Notes: generated by a model not told the origin, from the letters alone. 64,000 bases of DNA from Chlorobaculum sp. MV4-Y (GCF_025244685.1 NZ_CP104202.1:248322-312321); one strand, 5' to 3'; shown: positions 20,980 to 31,445, counted from the first letter of the stretch. Numbers and translations: made by a program.

Positions 20980-21001
20980 GGGCAACCGCCAGGGTTGCCC
21001 C
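20980..21001. repeat. Short palindromic intergenic repeat
   Basis: GGGCAACC (20980-20987) and GGTTGCCC (20993-21000) form a perfect 8-base stem with a 5-base loop in the gap between rfbD and rfbB. The core GGTTGCCCCTAC resembles a small palindromic repeat family found between genes in many bacterial genomes. Only this copy was noticed in the window. Confidence 0.5.
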
Positions 21002-21022
21002 TACAATGTTCTCTTATAAACT

Positions 21023-22072
21023 ATGCATATTCTCATTACCGGTGGTGCGGGGTTTATCGGTTCGCATGTGGTCAGGCACTTTTTGAATCGTTATGCGGAC
21101 TACACGATCACCAATCTCGACAAGCTTACCTACGCGGGCAATCTGGCCAATCTGAAAGATGTCGAATCGAATCCGAACTACCGGTTCGTGAAGGGCGATA
21201 TCGCTGATGGCTCATTTCTGCTCGATCTGTTCAAAAAATATTGCTTCGATGCAGTCATTCATCTGGCCGCCGAGTCGCACGTGGATCGCTCCATTGAAAG
21301 CCCGGTCGAGTTCGTGATTGCCAACGTGCTTGGCACGGTGAACCTGCTCAACGCCGCGCGCGCCACGTGGGAAGGCAAGTTCGAGGGCAAGCGGTTTTAC
21401 CACATCTCGACCGACGAGGTCTATGGTTCGCTCGGCAGCGAGGGGATGTTTTCGGAAACCACGCCCTACGATCCGCATAGCCCCTACTCGGCCTCGAAAG
21501 CGTCTTCGGATCACTTTGTCCGGGCATTCCACGATACTTACGGCCTGCCGGTGGTGATTAGCAACTGCTCGAACAACTACGGCTCGCACCAGTTCCCGGA
21601 AAAGCTGATTCCTCTCTTCATCAACAACATTCGCCTGGAGAAGCCGCTGCCGGTGTACGGCCAAGGCTTGAACGTCCGTGACTGGCTCTGGGTGGTAGAC
21701 CACGCGCGAGCCATCGACGAAATTTTCCATCGCGGAGCGGCGGGCGAGACCTACAACATCGGCGGGCACAACGAGTGGACGAACATCGACCTGATCCGCC
21801 TGCTCTGCCGCATCATGGACCGCAAGCTTGGTCGCGAGGCGGGGGAGTCCGAAAAGCTCATCACCTACGTGACCGACCGTGCGGGCCACGATCTTCGCTA
21901 CGCCATTGATGCCTCGAAGCTGCAACGCGAGCTTGGATGGGTGCCGTCTGTGACCTTCGAGGAAGGGCTGGAAAAAACCGTTGACTGGTATCTTGAAAAT
22001 CAGGCCTGGCTCGACGAGGTGACGTCGGGAGCCTATCAGCGCTACTATGAAAAGATGTACGCCGCCCGCTGA
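21023..22072 (+). CDS. rfbB: dTDP-glucose 4,6-dehydratase
   Basis: Second step of dTDP-rhamnose synthesis, an NAD-dependent extended short-chain dehydrogenase. The 349-residue product starts MHILITGGAGFIGSHVVRHF, with the Rossmann GxxGxxG. It also shows HLAAESHVDRSI, the HISTDEVYGSLG segment with the catalytic Thr-Asp-Glu, and the YSASK Tyr-Lys pair. The remaining family signature SNNYGSHQFPEKLIPL is intact. It completes the four-gene pathway with rfbA, rfbC and rfbD. Confidence 0.96.
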   Translation: MHILITGGAGFIGSHVVRHFLNRYADYTITNLDKLTYAGNLANLKDVESNPNYRFVKGDIADGSFLLDLFKKYCFDAVIHLAAESHVDRSIESPVEFVIANVLGTVNLLNAARATWEGKFEGKRFYHISTDEVYGSLGSEGMFSETTPYDPHSPYSASKASSDHFVRAFHDTYGLPVVISNCSNNYGSHQFPEKLIPLFINNIRLEKPLPVYGQGLNVRDWLWVVDHARAIDEIFHRGAAGETYNIGGHNEWTNIDLIRLLCRIMDRKLGREAGESEKLITYVTDRAGHDLRYAIDASKLQRELGWVPSVTFEEGLEKTVDWYLENQAWLDEVTSGAYQRYYEKMYAAR

Positions 22073-22128
22073 GCGTGGAGCGGAATATCCGGATCCGATA
22101 ATTGTATTGAAGTATTGAGATTTCGCCT

Positions 22129-23540
22129 ATGATCATGCCTGTCATTTTGAGCGGTGGCGCCGGAACGAGGCTCTGGCCGCTTTCGAGAGCCCTGTACCCG
22201 AAACAGCTTCTGCCGCTTTTCGGCGAAAAACCATGCTTCAGGACACGGTGCTCCGGGTCGAATCGATCGAAGAGGTCGGGCCTGTGACCTGCGTCTGCAA
22301 CGACGAGCACCGCTTTCTGGTTGCCGAGCAGCTCCGGCAGATCAATGCCGACGCCGGAGCGGCCATCATTCTTGAGCCTTTCGGACGCAATACGGCGCCA
22401 GCAGCGGCGGCCGCAGCCCTGACCATAGCCGCAAGCCATCCCGGAGCGCTTATGCTTTTGCTGCCTGCCGATCACGTCATTCTCGACAGGCAAGGCTTTG
22501 TTGCCTCGATTGAATCGGCACGGAGTGCGGCTGAGTCCGGCAGTCTGGTGACTTTCGGTATCGTGCCGTCCGCGCCTGAAACGAGGTATGGCTACATCCG
22601 GGCGGTTGCCGGTTCCATGGGAGTGACCCGTCCTGTCGCTGAATTCGTCGAGAAGCCATCCCTTGAACGGGCGGAAGGCTACGTGGCTTCGGGCGACTAT
22701 TTCTGGAACAGCGGCATGTTCCTGTTCCGCCCAGAAATCTATCTCGCCGAGCTTGAAGCTTCCTCGCCCGAAATGCTCGACGCATGCCGCAAATCCCTCG
22801 AAAATGCCCGGCGAGATCTCGATTTTCTGCGGCTCGATCCCGAGGCCTTTGCAGCCTGTCCCTCAAATTCGATCGACCATGCCGTCATGGAAAAAACTTC
22901 CAACGCAGTGGTTGTGCCCATGCAGGCAGGCTGGCGCGATGTTGGCGCGTGGTCGGCACTTTGGGAGGCCCAGGAGCGCGATGCCGAGGGCAACATCAAG
23001 CGTGGTGATGTGCTGACGCACGGAGTTCGGAACAGCTACATCCACGCCACCAGCCGGCTGGTGGCGGCAGTCGGCCTCGAAGAGCAGGTGATCGTCGAAA
23101 CCGCCGACGCGGTGCTGGTCACCTCGAAAGACAAGGTGCAGGAGGTCAAGGCCATCGTCGAGCAGCTCCGGTTGCAGGAGCGCGAAGAGCCGCTGATCCA
23201 CCGGCGGGTCTACCGGCCATGGGGTTCGTACGAAACCGTCGATGAGGGCGAACGATTCAAGGTCAAGCGCATCACGGTCAAGCCTGGCGCGGCGCTTTCT
23301 TTGCAGATGCACAGCAGACGCGCCGAGCACTGGATTGTCGTGACCGGCAGAGCGCTGGTGACGGTCGGGAAAAAACAGGTGCCGCTCGAGGCGAACCAGT
23401 CGATCTACATCCCGGTCGAAGAGCTTCACCGGCTCGAAAATCCCGGCGACGAGCCGCTCGAACTCATTGAAGTGCAGTCGGGCGTTTACCTCGGCGAGGA
23501 CGATATCATTCGGTTTGAAGATCACTACGGACGACTGTGA
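22129..23540 (+). CDS. manC: Mannose-1-P guanylyltransferase / mannose-6-P isomerase (frameshifted)
   Basis: Bifunctional enzyme that makes GDP-mannose. The N-terminal nucleotidyltransferase starts MIMPVILSGGAGTRLWPLSR and holds FVEKPSLERAEGY. The C-terminal type II isomerase cupin contains YRPWGSYETVDEGERFKVKR and LQMHSRRAEHWIVVTG, with metal-binding His and Glu. The frame breaks at a 5-A run (22226-22230). One added A gives FGEKTMLQDTVLRVE and a product of about 470 residues, the usual length. It lies 56 bases after rfbB and probably belongs to the same envelope-sugar operon. Confidence 0.9.
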
Positions 23541-23727
23541 GCAGTGGGAGGAGTTGCCTTTCCTGCATTTTCTTCTCTTGTAGGACTTATAAGTTTATAA
23601 TTTCCATAGGGTCTTTAAGTCCCATAGAAGAGGGGGAAGGTTTTGAGAGCAACGATTATTGTGATACATTGACCTGTTGCGATAATGCGGCATTCCAGAC
23701 GATTTTCAATCAAAATTCCGGTAGCAT

Positions 23728-23943
23728 ATGGCTGAAGAAATGAAATCTCCCAACCAGAATCAGCCGGTTGGTGACGTCGTGAAGGGTGATTTTGCGACCA
23801 TTCTTGTCGGTCTGGGCACGATGCTCGACGGAGCACTGACACCTCTGAGCAAGGTCGTCGCCTCGGCGCTCGATTCGATGACGGTTGTCGCGCACCAGAT
23901 TCTCAATGGCATCAGCAACTCGATTGACAATAAGCAGCAGTAA
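23728..23943 (+). CDS. Small amphipathic protein, possibly CsmB/CsmF-like chlorosome protein
   Basis: A 71-residue protein with no Trp, Tyr, Cys or Arg. It has a polar N-terminus of about 18 residues, a long mildly hydrophobic and amphipathic middle (FATILVGLGTMLDGALTPLS then VVASALDSMTVVAHQIL) and a polar end. Size and composition recall the small chlorosome envelope proteins CsmB and CsmF of green sulfur bacteria, but I cannot align it from memory, so this is only a suggestion. It has its own upstream gap of about 190 bases and is followed by a strong terminator, so it is a single-gene unit, as expected for an abundant structural protein. Confidence 0.55.
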   Translation: MAEEMKSPNQNQPVGDVVKGDFATILVGLGTMLDGALTPLSKVVASALDSMTVVAHQILNGISNSIDNKQQ

Positions 23944-23979
23944 TTCTCCTTTGCCGGGACTTTTCCTCGCATAGCACCT

Positions 23980-24017
23980 GAAGGCAGTCTTCTCCGCTCG
24001 AAGGCTGCCTTTCTCTT
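23980..24017 (+). terminator. Strong rho-independent terminator
   Basis: AAGGCAGTCTTC pairs with GAAGGCTGCCTT (12 pairs, one of them G-U) around a 7-base loop, followed by a T-rich run. It closes the small-protein gene at 23728-23943. Confidence 0.8.
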
Positions 24018-24112
24018 TTCCTGCCGATTCTCGTATATTCAGACTTTTCCGCGAAAACGGGCCATAACCTGCTTTTCGCTTACGATATTTCCAGTTTGAC
24101 ATTTCTCAAGCC

Positions 24113-27100
24113 ATGCCCGACACCTATCCCGAGTACCCGTCCAGCCTTTCCTACAGCGCCATGGAGGCCCAAATCCGTGAGTTCTGGATCGAACGGAATA
24201 TTTTCAGGAAGAGCCTTGAAAAGGATGCGCCCAAGGGCATCTACTCCTTCTACGAAGGCCCGCCGACGGTGAATGGCAAGCCCGGCGTGCATCACCTCTT
24301 CAGCCGCACTATCAAGGATGTGGTGTGCCGCTACCACGCCATGCAGGGCTATCAGGTACCGCGCAAGGCGGGCTGGGACACGCACGGCTTGCCGGTGGAG
24401 ATTTCCGTCGAGAAGAAGCTTGGCCTGAAGAACAAGTCGCATGTCGAGGAGTATGGCGTCGGCGAGTTCAACCGCGAGGCGCGCGCGCTGGTCTATCACC
24501 ACATCGACGACAACCGCGAGGGGTGGGGCAAGCTGACCGAGCGCATGGGCTACTGGGTCGATATGGACAGCCCCTACATCACCTGCGACAACAACTACAT
24601 CGAGTCGGTCTGGTGGGCGCTGAAAACCATTTTCGACAAGGGGCTGATCTACAAGGATTACAAGATCGTGCCGCAGGATCCGAAGTCCGAGACCGTGCTC
24701 AGCTCGCACGAGCTGGCGCTGGGCTACAAGGAGGTACAGGATCCGAGCGTCTATATCAAATTCCGTCTGAAGGATTCGGATGAGAGCATCCTCGTCTGGA
24801 CGACCACGCCGTGGACGCTGATCTCGAACGTCGCGCTTGCCGTCGGACGTGACATCGACTACGTGCGCGTCAAGCATCGCGAAACCGGCGAGGTGCTGAT
24901 TCTTGCCGAATCGCGCCTGTCGGTGCTTGTCGAGAAGATCGGCGACGAGTCTGCATGGGAAATCATCGACCGCTGCAAAGGCAGCGACCTTGAAGGACGC
25001 GACTACGAGCCGCTCTTCAACTACTTCTCGCCCGAGCGCCGTGCCTGGTATGTGGCGTGCGGCGACTTCGTCTCGACCGGCGACGGTACGGGCATTGTGC
25101 ACATCGCTCCGGCGTTCGGCGCGGATGACTACGAGCTGTCGAAGCAGTACCAGCTTCCGATGCTTCAGCCAGTGGCGCGTAACGGCTGCTTCACCGCCGA
25201 GGTTCCCGACTACGAAGGCATGTTCTTCAAGGAGGCCGACAAGCCGATTATGCAGCGGCTCAAGGAGGAGGGCAAGCTCTACCGCCGCGAGACGATCCAG
25301 CACACCTACCCATTCTCGTGGCGCTACGATGTGCCGGTGATCTACTACGCCCGCGAGTCGTGGTATATCCGCACCACCGACATCGCGCCGCGCATGGTGG
25401 AACTGAACAAGACCATCAACTGGAATCCCTCCGAAATCGGCGCGGGACGCTTTGGCAACTGGCTCGAAGAGAACAAGGACTGGGCGCTCTCCCGCGAACG
25501 TTTCTGGGGCACGCCGCTGCCGGTCTGGGTTGCCGAGGACTTCGCCATCGGCGACGGCCCCGACTCGGGCAAGCTCTTTGCGGTCGGTTCCGTCGCGGAG
25601 CTGCGCGAGGGTTTCATTGACATCGACGGCGAGTCGATGAATCTCGGCGACGCGCTCGACAAGGGTCTCGTCGAACTCGACCTGCACAAGCCTTTCGTGG
25701 ATCGCATTTACTTTATCCGCGACGGCAAGCGTTTCAAACGCACGCCCGAACTGATCGACGTCTGGTTCGACAGCGGCTCGATGCCCTTCGCGCAGTTGCA
25801 CTATCCTTTCGAGAACAAGGAGCTGTTCGACAAGACCTTTCCGGCGGACTTCATCGCCGAGGGCGTGGATCAGACGCGCGGCTGGTTCTACACGCTGCAC
25901 GCCATCGCGACGCTCATCTTCGACCGTCCGGCCTACCGGAACCTCGTCGTCAATGGTCATATCCTCGACAAGAATGGCCAGAAGATGTCCAAGTCGAAGG
26001 GCAACGTGGTCGATCCGTTCGAGTCGATGGAGCAGTACGGCGCGGATGCCATTCGCTGGTATCTCATGATCACCAGCCCGCCGTGGCGCCCGAAGCTTTT
26101 CAACGCCGCTGAGATCGAGGAGGAGCAGCGCAAGTTCTTCCGCGCCTTTATCAACAGCTACAACTTCTTCGTGCTCTACGCCAACGTCGATGGTTTCCGG
26201 AACGAAGAGGCCGCCATTCCGTTCGCGCAGCGCTCAGAGCTCGACCGCTGGGTGCTCTCCAGCCTCAACACGCTCATCGTTGAAGTGACCAGCCGCATGG
26301 AGCAGTATGACCTCACGGGCGCGTGCCGTCTCATTGGCGACTTCACGGTCGATGACCTGTCGAACTGGTATATCCGCCGCTCGCGCAAGCGCTTCTGGAA
26401 GGGCGAGATGGGGCCGGACAAGCTCTCGGCTTACCAGACCCTCGCCACGGTGCTCGAAACGCTCTCGAAGCTGCTCGCTCCGTTCGTGCCGTTCATCGCC
26501 GAAAAAATCTGGCTTGACCTGAAGAGCGTCGGCGAAACCTCGAAAGCCGAATCGGTGCACCTCGCCGACTGGCCGGTGACGGACGAAAACTGCATTGACG
26601 CGGCGCTCGAAGAGCGCATGAAGAAGGCACAGATCATCACCTCACTGGTGCGCACCATGCGCGAGAAGGCCGCCATCAAGGTGCGCCAGCCGCTCAAGCG
26701 CATCCTGCTGGTCGCCGCCGAACCCGGTTCTCGCGCAGCCTACGAGCTGGTGTCGGACATCATCAAGGAAGAGGTCAATGTCCAGAAGATCGAGTATGTC
26801 GAGGACGAGGATGGCTCTGTGATCAGCAAGAAGGCCAAGCCCAACTTCAAGACCCTCGGGCCACGCTTTGGCAAGGACATGAAGCTCTTGGCCGAGGAGA
26901 TCAGGATCATGAGTCGCAAGCAGATTTCGCGCCTCGAAACGGAAGGCTCCATCGAGATCGATCTCGGCGGGCGCATCTGCACTGTGCTTCGTGAGGATGT
27001 TGACATTGTGCATGAGGACATCGAGGGGTGGCTCGTGGCGGCGGACGACGCGCACCGCATTATGGTGGCGCTCGACACCGAAATCACCGAAGAGCTTGAG

Positions 27101-27367
27101 ATGCTCGGCCTGGCCCGCGAGCTGGTGAGCCGCATTCAGACGCTCCGCAAGGAGAGTGGTCTCGAAATTACCGACCGTATCGCCCTGACGATTGCGGGCA
27201 GCGAAAAGCTGCTGGCGGCGGCGAGGAAGAGCGAGTCCTATATTATGGATGAAACGCTTGCCACGTCGATTGCACTGCTGCCGCTCGACGATTCGCAGCC
27301 TGGCGATGGCGCGGAGCAGGTCAACAATGAATTGTGCCAGTTGTCGCTTGAAAAATCCGGTTCGTGA
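24113..27367 (+). CDS. ileS: Isoleucine--tRNA ligase
   Basis: Class I synthetase that charges tRNA-Ile and edits valine. The length of 1084 residues and the opening [19 protein letters not shown], with the HIGH box as GVHH, point to the eukaryote-like second type of bacterial IleS. The KMSKS loop is intact in [19 protein letters not shown]. The editing domain ([17 protein letters not shown]) and a long C-terminal domain are present. A stop at 27365-27367 is followed by a DksA-like gene 60-70 bases on. Confidence 0.96.
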   Translation: MPDTYPEYPSSLSYSAMEAQIREFWIERNIFRKSLEKDAPKGIYSFYEGPPTVNGKPGVHHLFSRTIKDVVCRYHAMQGYQVPRKAGWDTHGLPVEISVEKKLGLKNKSHVEEYGVGEFNREARALVYHHIDDNREGWGKLTERMGYWVDMDSPYITCDNNYIESVWWALKTIFDKGLIYKDYKIVPQDPKSETVLSSHELALGYKEVQDPSVYIKFRLKDSDESILVWTTTPWTLISNVALAVGRDIDYVRVKHRETGEVLILAESRLSVLVEKIGDESAWEIIDRCKGSDLEGRDYEPLFNYFSPERRAWYVACGDFVSTGDGTGIVHIAPAFGADDYELSKQYQLPMLQPVARNGCFTAEVPDYEGMFFKEADKPIMQRLKEEGKLYRRETIQHTYPFSWRYDVPVIYYARESWYIRTTDIAPRMVELNKTINWNPSEIGAGRFGNWLEENKDWALSRERFWGTPLPVWVAEDFAIGDGPDSGKLFAVGSVAELREGFIDIDGESMNLGDALDKGLVELDLHKPFVDRIYFIRDGKRFKRTPELIDVWFDSGSMPFAQLHYPFENKELFDKTFPADFIAEGVDQTRGWFYTLHAIATLIFDRPAYRNLVVNGHILDKNGQKMSKSKGNVVDPFESMEQYGADAIRWYLMITSPPWRPKLFNAAEIEEEQRKFFRAFINSYNFFVLYANVDGFRNEEAAIPFAQRSELDRWVLSSLNTLIVEVTSRMEQYDLTGACRLIGDFTVDDLSNWYIRRSRKRFWKGEMGPDKLSAYQTLATVLETLSKLLAPFVPFIAEKIWLDLKSVGETSKAESVHLADWPVTDENCIDAALEERMKKAQIITSLVRTMREKAAIKVRQPLKRILLVAAEPGSRAAYELVSDIIKEEVNVQKIEYVEDEDGSVISKKAKPNFKTLGPRFGKDMKLLAEEIRIMSRKQISRLETEGSIEIDLGGRICTVLREDVDIVHEDIEGWLVAADDAHRIMVALDTEITEELEMLGLARELVSRIQTLRKESGLEITDRIALTIAGSEKLLAAARKSESYIMDETLATSIALLPLDDSQPGDGAEQVNNELCQLSLEKSGS

Positions 27368-27430
27368 TCGTATTATATAACTTCGTGTTTTTACGGTTTA
27401 CCGCTGGGTTGCCGTTGGAACCTCTAAACC

Positions 27431-27874
27431 ATGACCATCATGTCGAAGAAAACCAGCCCTGTTCAGGAAAGCCCTGCGGAGCCTACGGAAGAGACCAGAC
27501 TGACCAGGACTTACCTGAGCGACGAGGAGCTCGAACACTTCAGGCAGCTTCTGCTGAAGCGGCGTGATGAGGTGTTACGCGATCTCGATATTCTGCGTTC
27601 ATCGCTGTCCGAGGAGAGCGTCGAGGACTCGATCAACTCGAACTACTCGATGCACATGGCCGATCACGGCACCGAAACTATGGATCGCGAGCAGCGCTTC
27701 ATGTTCATCGCCCGTGACGAGAAATACCTACACTACATCGATCAGGCGCTCGACCGCATCCGTAACAAGACCTACGGCATCTGCACCAAATCGGGCAAGC
27801 CGATTCCCAAAAAGCGCCTCGAAGCCGTGCCGCACACCTCGGTGAGGATTGAATTCAAGCAGACAAAGAAGTAA
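27431..27874 (+). CDS. DksA/TraR-family protein lacking the zinc cysteines
   Basis: The 147-residue protein shows the DksA layout: an N-terminal coiled-coil hairpin that reaches into the RNA polymerase secondary channel (LSDEELEHFRQLLLKRRDEV) and a short C-terminal globular domain. The C-terminal part YGICTKSGKPIPKKRLEAVP keeps the fold-specific residues, but only one of the four zinc-binding cysteines remains. Such zinc-free DksA homologues are known from other bacteria. The second methionine at 27440 is an equally possible start. It is probably transcribed with ileS and ends at a terminator. Confidence 0.85.
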   Translation: MTIMSKKTSPVQESPAEPTEETRLTRTYLSDEELEHFRQLLLKRRDEVLRDLDILRSSLSEESVEDSINSNYSMHMADHGTETMDREQRFMFIARDEKYLHYIDQALDRIRNKTYGICTKSGKPIPKKRLEAVPHTSVRIEFKQTKK

Positions 27875-27908
27875 AGCTTCAAGACTTCGGGAGGCATCAT
27901 CACAGATT

Positions 27909-27945
27909 GAAAAGGCTGTCCACACCGGGCAGCCTTTCGTTTTTC
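27909..27945 (+). terminator. Terminator after the DksA-like gene
   Basis: AAAAGGCTG pairs with CAGCCTTT around an 11-base loop and is followed by CGTTTTT. It lies 35 bases after the stop codon. Confidence 0.75.
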
Positions 27946-27955
27946 CATTCAAAAA

Positions 27956-27992
27956 GAAAAGCCGTCCGGCCTGGAAGCGAAGACGGCTTTTT
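27956..27992. terminator. Terminator between DksA-like gene and purF
   Basis: AAAAAGCCGTC (27956-27966) pairs with GACGGCTTTTT (27982-27992). The runs of A and T on both flanks let it serve the minus-strand purF gene and back up the terminator before it. Confidence 0.8.
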
Positions 27993-28030
27993 TATCTGGT
28001 GCTGTTTTTCCGTTCAGCAAACAGGAAGGC

Positions 28031-29524
28031 TTAGTCGTTTTCCTCTTTGTCGGTTGTTGCGTCGGTGATCGGGATGGGGTAATCTCCGCTGAAGCAGGCG
28101 GTGCAGTAGCCGCACTCTTCACCTTCGAATTTCGGTACGCTGTTCAGGAGTCCTTGCATGGAGAGGTATCTCAGTGAATCCACGCCGATGTACTCTCTGA
28201 TCTTTTCGATGTCACCCAGCTCGTGCTCGGCATCAGCAAGCATGTGGGTGAGCAGCTGGCGCTTGGTCGGGAAGTCCATGCCGTAGAAGCAGGGATTGGT
28301 GATCGGCGGCGAGCTGATGTGCAGATGGATTTCCGCGGGATTGGCCTCCCGAACAAGCTTGATGAGCATTTTGGCCGTTGTGCCGCGCACGATCGAGTCA
28401 TCGACAAGAATGATCGGTCGATCCTGCATGACGCCGCGCACGATGTTGTATTTGGAGCGAACCTTGATTTCGCGGCTCTGGATGCCGGGCTGGATGAAGG
28501 TGCGTCCAACGTAGTGATTGCGGATGAGGCCGTGCTCGAAACGGGCCGGTTTGCCAAGCTTGTTGCTCTCCCGGACGAAGCCGAGTGCGGCCGTGTTCGA
28601 CGAGTCGGGTACGCTAACAACGGTCAACTCCTTTTCATCCGGTTGCCGCTCGATGGTCGATTCGCGCGCGAGATTTTTTCCGAGGTTCCGGCGCACCTTG
28701 TCCACCGAGTTCCGGAAAATGAAGCTATCGGGACGGGCAAAATAGACATACTCGAAGATGCAGCGGGCCTTGCGCTCGACTGGCGGAAGGTAGAGCGAAA
28801 CCGGCTTTTCGTTGTCCACGGCGAGGTGATCGATCAGGAGGATTTCCCCCGGCGCGATGTCGCGGATGTACTCAGCCTTGATGATGTCGAAGGCACAGGT
28901 TTCGCTTGCCACGACGTAAGCCATCTCTCCGGTTGACGGATCGATTTTCTTGCCGAGGGCCAGAGGACGGACGCCGTATGGATCGCGGGCGGCAATCATC
29001 TGGTTGTTGGCCAGAATGACGATCGAATAGGCTCCCTCTACCTGCCTCAAGGCATCGTAAATCTGGTGCAGCGGCTCCTTCTCCTTGCTTCGCGCAGCCA
29101 GGTGCGGAATAATTTCTGTATCCGATGAGGCCTGGAAGATCACGCCCTGTTCGGTCAGTTCTTTGCGTAGCGCTCTTGAATTGGTGAGATTTCCGTTGTG
29201 GGCGATGGCGAGGCTTCCGGAGCGGTAGGTGAGGGAGAAGGGCTGGATATTGTTGTTCGATTTTGATGCGCCAGTAGTCGAGTATCTATTGTGTCCGATG
29301 GCGGCATAGCCGCTCAGGCTCTCGAAAATCTGCTCATCCCTGAACACTTCCGAAACCAGACCAGGCCCCTTGTGCTGCTTGAAGAGTGTTTTTTTCTTTG
29401 CTTTGTTGTATTCAGCTACCACGATACCTGCAGCTTCCTGCCCCCGGTGTTGAAGGGAGTAGAGACCGTAAAAGGTATCTTCGGCGGGAGTTTTTGAATT
29501 AAAAACGCCGAAAACTCCGCACAT
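28031..29524 (-). CDS. purF: Amidophosphoribosyltransferase
   Basis: First committed step of purine synthesis: glutamine and PRPP give phosphoribosylamine. The 497-residue protein starts MCGVFGVFNS, and Cys2 is the N-terminal glutaminase nucleophile after removal of Met. LQHRGQEAAGIVV and HNGNLTN belong to the glutaminase domain. The phosphoribosyl-binding motif is ILVDDSIVRGTTAK. The C-terminal GYCTACF cysteines suggest the iron-sulfur type of the enzyme. It is a single gene on the minus strand. Confidence 0.96.
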   Translation of the reverse strand: MCGVFGVFNSKTPAEDTFYGLYSLQHRGQEAAGIVVAEYNKAKKKTLFKQHKGPGLVSEVFRDEQIFESLSGYAAIGHNRYSTTGASKSNNNIQPFSLTYRSGSLAIAHNGNLTNSRALRKELTEQGVIFQASSDTEIIPHLAARSKEKEPLHQIYDALRQVEGAYSIVILANNQMIAARDPYGVRPLALGKKIDPSTGEMAYVVASETCAFDIIKAEYIRDIAPGEILLIDHLAVDNEKPVSLYLPPVERKARCIFEYVYFARPDSFIFRNSVDKVRRNLGKNLARESTIERQPDEKELTVVSVPDSSNTAALGFVRESNKLGKPARFEHGLIRNHYVGRTFIQPGIQSREIKVRSKYNIVRGVMQDRPIILVDDSIVRGTTAKMLIKLVREANPAEIHLHISSPPITNPCFYGMDFPTKRQLLTHMLADAEHELGDIEKIREYIGVDSLRYLSMQGLLNSVPKFEGEECGYCTACFSGDYPIPITDATTDKEEND

Positions 29525-29785
29525 ATCAGTAAAATCTTAAGATTGTGTAAAATCTTTGCCTCTGAGAGGCACGTAAAACTAATATATCAAGACCAAAATT
29601 AAAAACAATCAAACAGGCAAAAGCGCTCGCGTTTGGTTTTTCACTGCATCAGGTCGTACCATGTCCAGCCGCACCAGATACCATTGTTATTCTTCAGGTT
29701 TACACTCTGAAGGAATTGAATGGCTGCTTACGTCGTTTGTCTGTATGGAAGCCATCGCCCGCAAGAACATTCAACGCAAATAGTT

Positions 29786-30312
29786 ATGAACACTGTAGCC
29801 AAAAAACCCGCACCCCAGTCGCCATGGACCTGGATTCTCATTACCCTGCTCTGGGGGAGCGTTTTCTTTTTACTTCTACGTGGATGCTGGGCAAGGCTTC
29901 GGCGTGGCTCGATGCTGGCGGATTCCTGCCTGACGGTGCCGCGACGCTGATCGTGTATCTGTTGTATGTGCCGGTGCTGATCGTCATCGCGCTCGTGGCG
30001 ATGGCCGTGAAAAACCGTCTCGATCCGGGTTCGCTCAAGCAGCTTGAGCGGCAGAAAGCGGTCAAAGAGGGAAAGCGCGAGCGCTATTTTGTCTCTTTCG
30101 CGGGAGGAATCGCGAGCAGCTTTCTTTTCACTGTTCTGACGGCAATCGCTCACATTGCGGCGGTTCCGATCACCGGGGCGGTCATCCGGCTGAACCCGGC
30201 CACGGTGGCTGTTGCGGGAGTGCTGAACATTGCGGCTGGTCTCGGAGCTTCCTTGCTGGTGGGAATGATTTTTCTCGTTTCGGGAGTCGGGCGGAAGGCG
30301 AAGCGTGCCTGA
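29786..30312 (+). CDS. Membrane protein of unknown function (frameshifted)
   Basis: I do not recognise the family. The start MNTVAKKPAPQSPWTWILIT leads into a first membrane span. The frame breaks at a 5-T run (29867-29871). One added T gives VFFFTSTWMLGKASAW and joins the second frame, which encodes three more hydrophobic segments separated by a basic loop (LKQLERQKAVKEGKRERYF). The corrected product has about 175 residues and four spans. It stands alone between purF, which is divergent, and tRNA-Ala on the other strand. The region 29525-29785 upstream shows nothing else. Confidence 0.6.
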
Positions 30313-30376
30313 GTGTAAAGGCGGTGCAATAAAAAAGCGCAGTGTAACAGCTGCGCTTCTTATTACTTGATTTCTG

Positions 30377-30449
30377 TGGAGCTAAGGAGACTCGAACTCC
30401 TGACCCTTTGCATGCCATGCAAATGCTCTACCAACTGAGCTATAGCCCC
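30377..30449 (-). tRNA. tRNA-Ala (anticodon GGC)
   Basis: A 73-base cloverleaf on the minus strand. GGGGCTA pairs with TAGCTCC, including the G3-U70 wobble pair that marks tRNA-Ala. The anticodon arm is TTTGC-ATGGCAT-GCAAA with GGC as anticodon, and the T-loop GTTCGAGTC is intact. The 3' CCA is not encoded. Confidence 0.96.
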
Positions 30450-30550
30450 ATCGTGATGGACTAATAATCTGAAAAAAAAGTTGGATTTCCAACAGCTTTT
30501 TTTGAATCTTCGATATAAAATTTTCCAAAGAAGAAGAATAAACTGAGGTT

Positions 30551-31423
30551 ATGAGTTTCTTCTACAGCATCAAAGAAGGGTTTGCAGGAATAGGCCGGGC
30601 CAAGTTGCCGGCAAGCGTGACCATCGCCACGGGCTTTTTTTCATTGCTGTTGCTTGGGCTCTTCGGGACGGTCTCTTTCAGCTTTTACCAGTTGATTCAC
30701 GAGGTTCGTTCGCGCGTCGAGCTTGAGGTCTTTTTCGATGATCGTACCGGTGATCTTCAGGCCGATTCGCTGACCGAACGGATGAAAGCGATCACCGGGA
30801 TCGCCAAAACCCGATTCATTTCGCGCAACGAAGCTGCTTCAAGGTTTGCCCGTGACTTTGGGGCGGATGTCGTGGGCATTCTCGGCATGAATCCGCTGCC
30901 GCGTTCTGTCGAAGTGAGCATTCAGCCGGGTTACGCTGCTCCGGATAGTATTGCGCACATAGAAAAACAGATCGCGGCGCTCGACGGGGGGCTCGATATC
31001 CGTTATAACAAAGAGTATCTGAGGGGTATCGAAAGGAACGCGCGCCTGTTTACGCTCATCACTGCAGGAGTTGGCGGGGTGATCGCTCTGGCGACCATTA
31101 TCCTGAACGCCTTTACCGTCCAGCTTGCCATGTACGCCCGCCGCGACCGGATCAAAACCATGCGTCTGGTTGGTGCGACCCGCTGGTTCATCAGTGCGCC
31201 GTTTCTTTTCGAGGGGATCATTCAGGGCCTGGTTTCGGGTGGGCTTGCTGCGCTCGGTCTCTGGCTCATTTTCGAGCAGGCGCTGTTACGCTACGAACCG
31301 GCGATCTACCAGATACTGCATCCATCGACCTATGTGATCTATCCGGGACTTGTCCTGCTTGGCATCGTGCTCGGCTTTTTCGGCAGCACCTGGTCAGTGG
31401 CGCGCTTCCTGCGCGTTTCCTGA
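30551..31423 (+). CDS. ftsX: Cell division protein FtsX
   Basis: The 290-residue permease-like protein usually works with the ATPase FtsE to control cell-wall hydrolases at division. It has an N-terminal membrane span (FFSLLLLGLFGTVSFSFYQL), an extracytoplasmic domain with EVFFDD, and three C-terminal spans of the FtsX family, with RRDRIKTMRLVGATRWFI as the cytoplasmic coupling segment. The neighbours are tRNA-Ala and nfo; no ftsE lies next to it. Confidence 0.92.
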   Translation: MSFFYSIKEGFAGIGRAKLPASVTIATGFFSLLLLGLFGTVSFSFYQLIHEVRSRVELEVFFDDRTGDLQADSLTERMKAITGIAKTRFISRNEAASRFARDFGADVVGILGMNPLPRSVEVSIQPGYAAPDSIAHIEKQIAALDGGLDIRYNKEYLRGIERNARLFTLITAGVGGVIALATIILNAFTVQLAMYARRDRIKTMRLVGATRWFISAPFLFEGIIQGLVSGGLAALGLWLIFEQALLRYEPAIYQILHPSTYVIYPGLVLLGIVLGFFGSTWSVARFLRVS

Positions 31424-31445
31424 GCGCTGCCGCAGGGATAAACGG

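Noticed and set aside
24080..25960. 626-codon open frame on the minus strand across ileS
   Set aside because: Antisense shadow of ileS with no recognisable motif.
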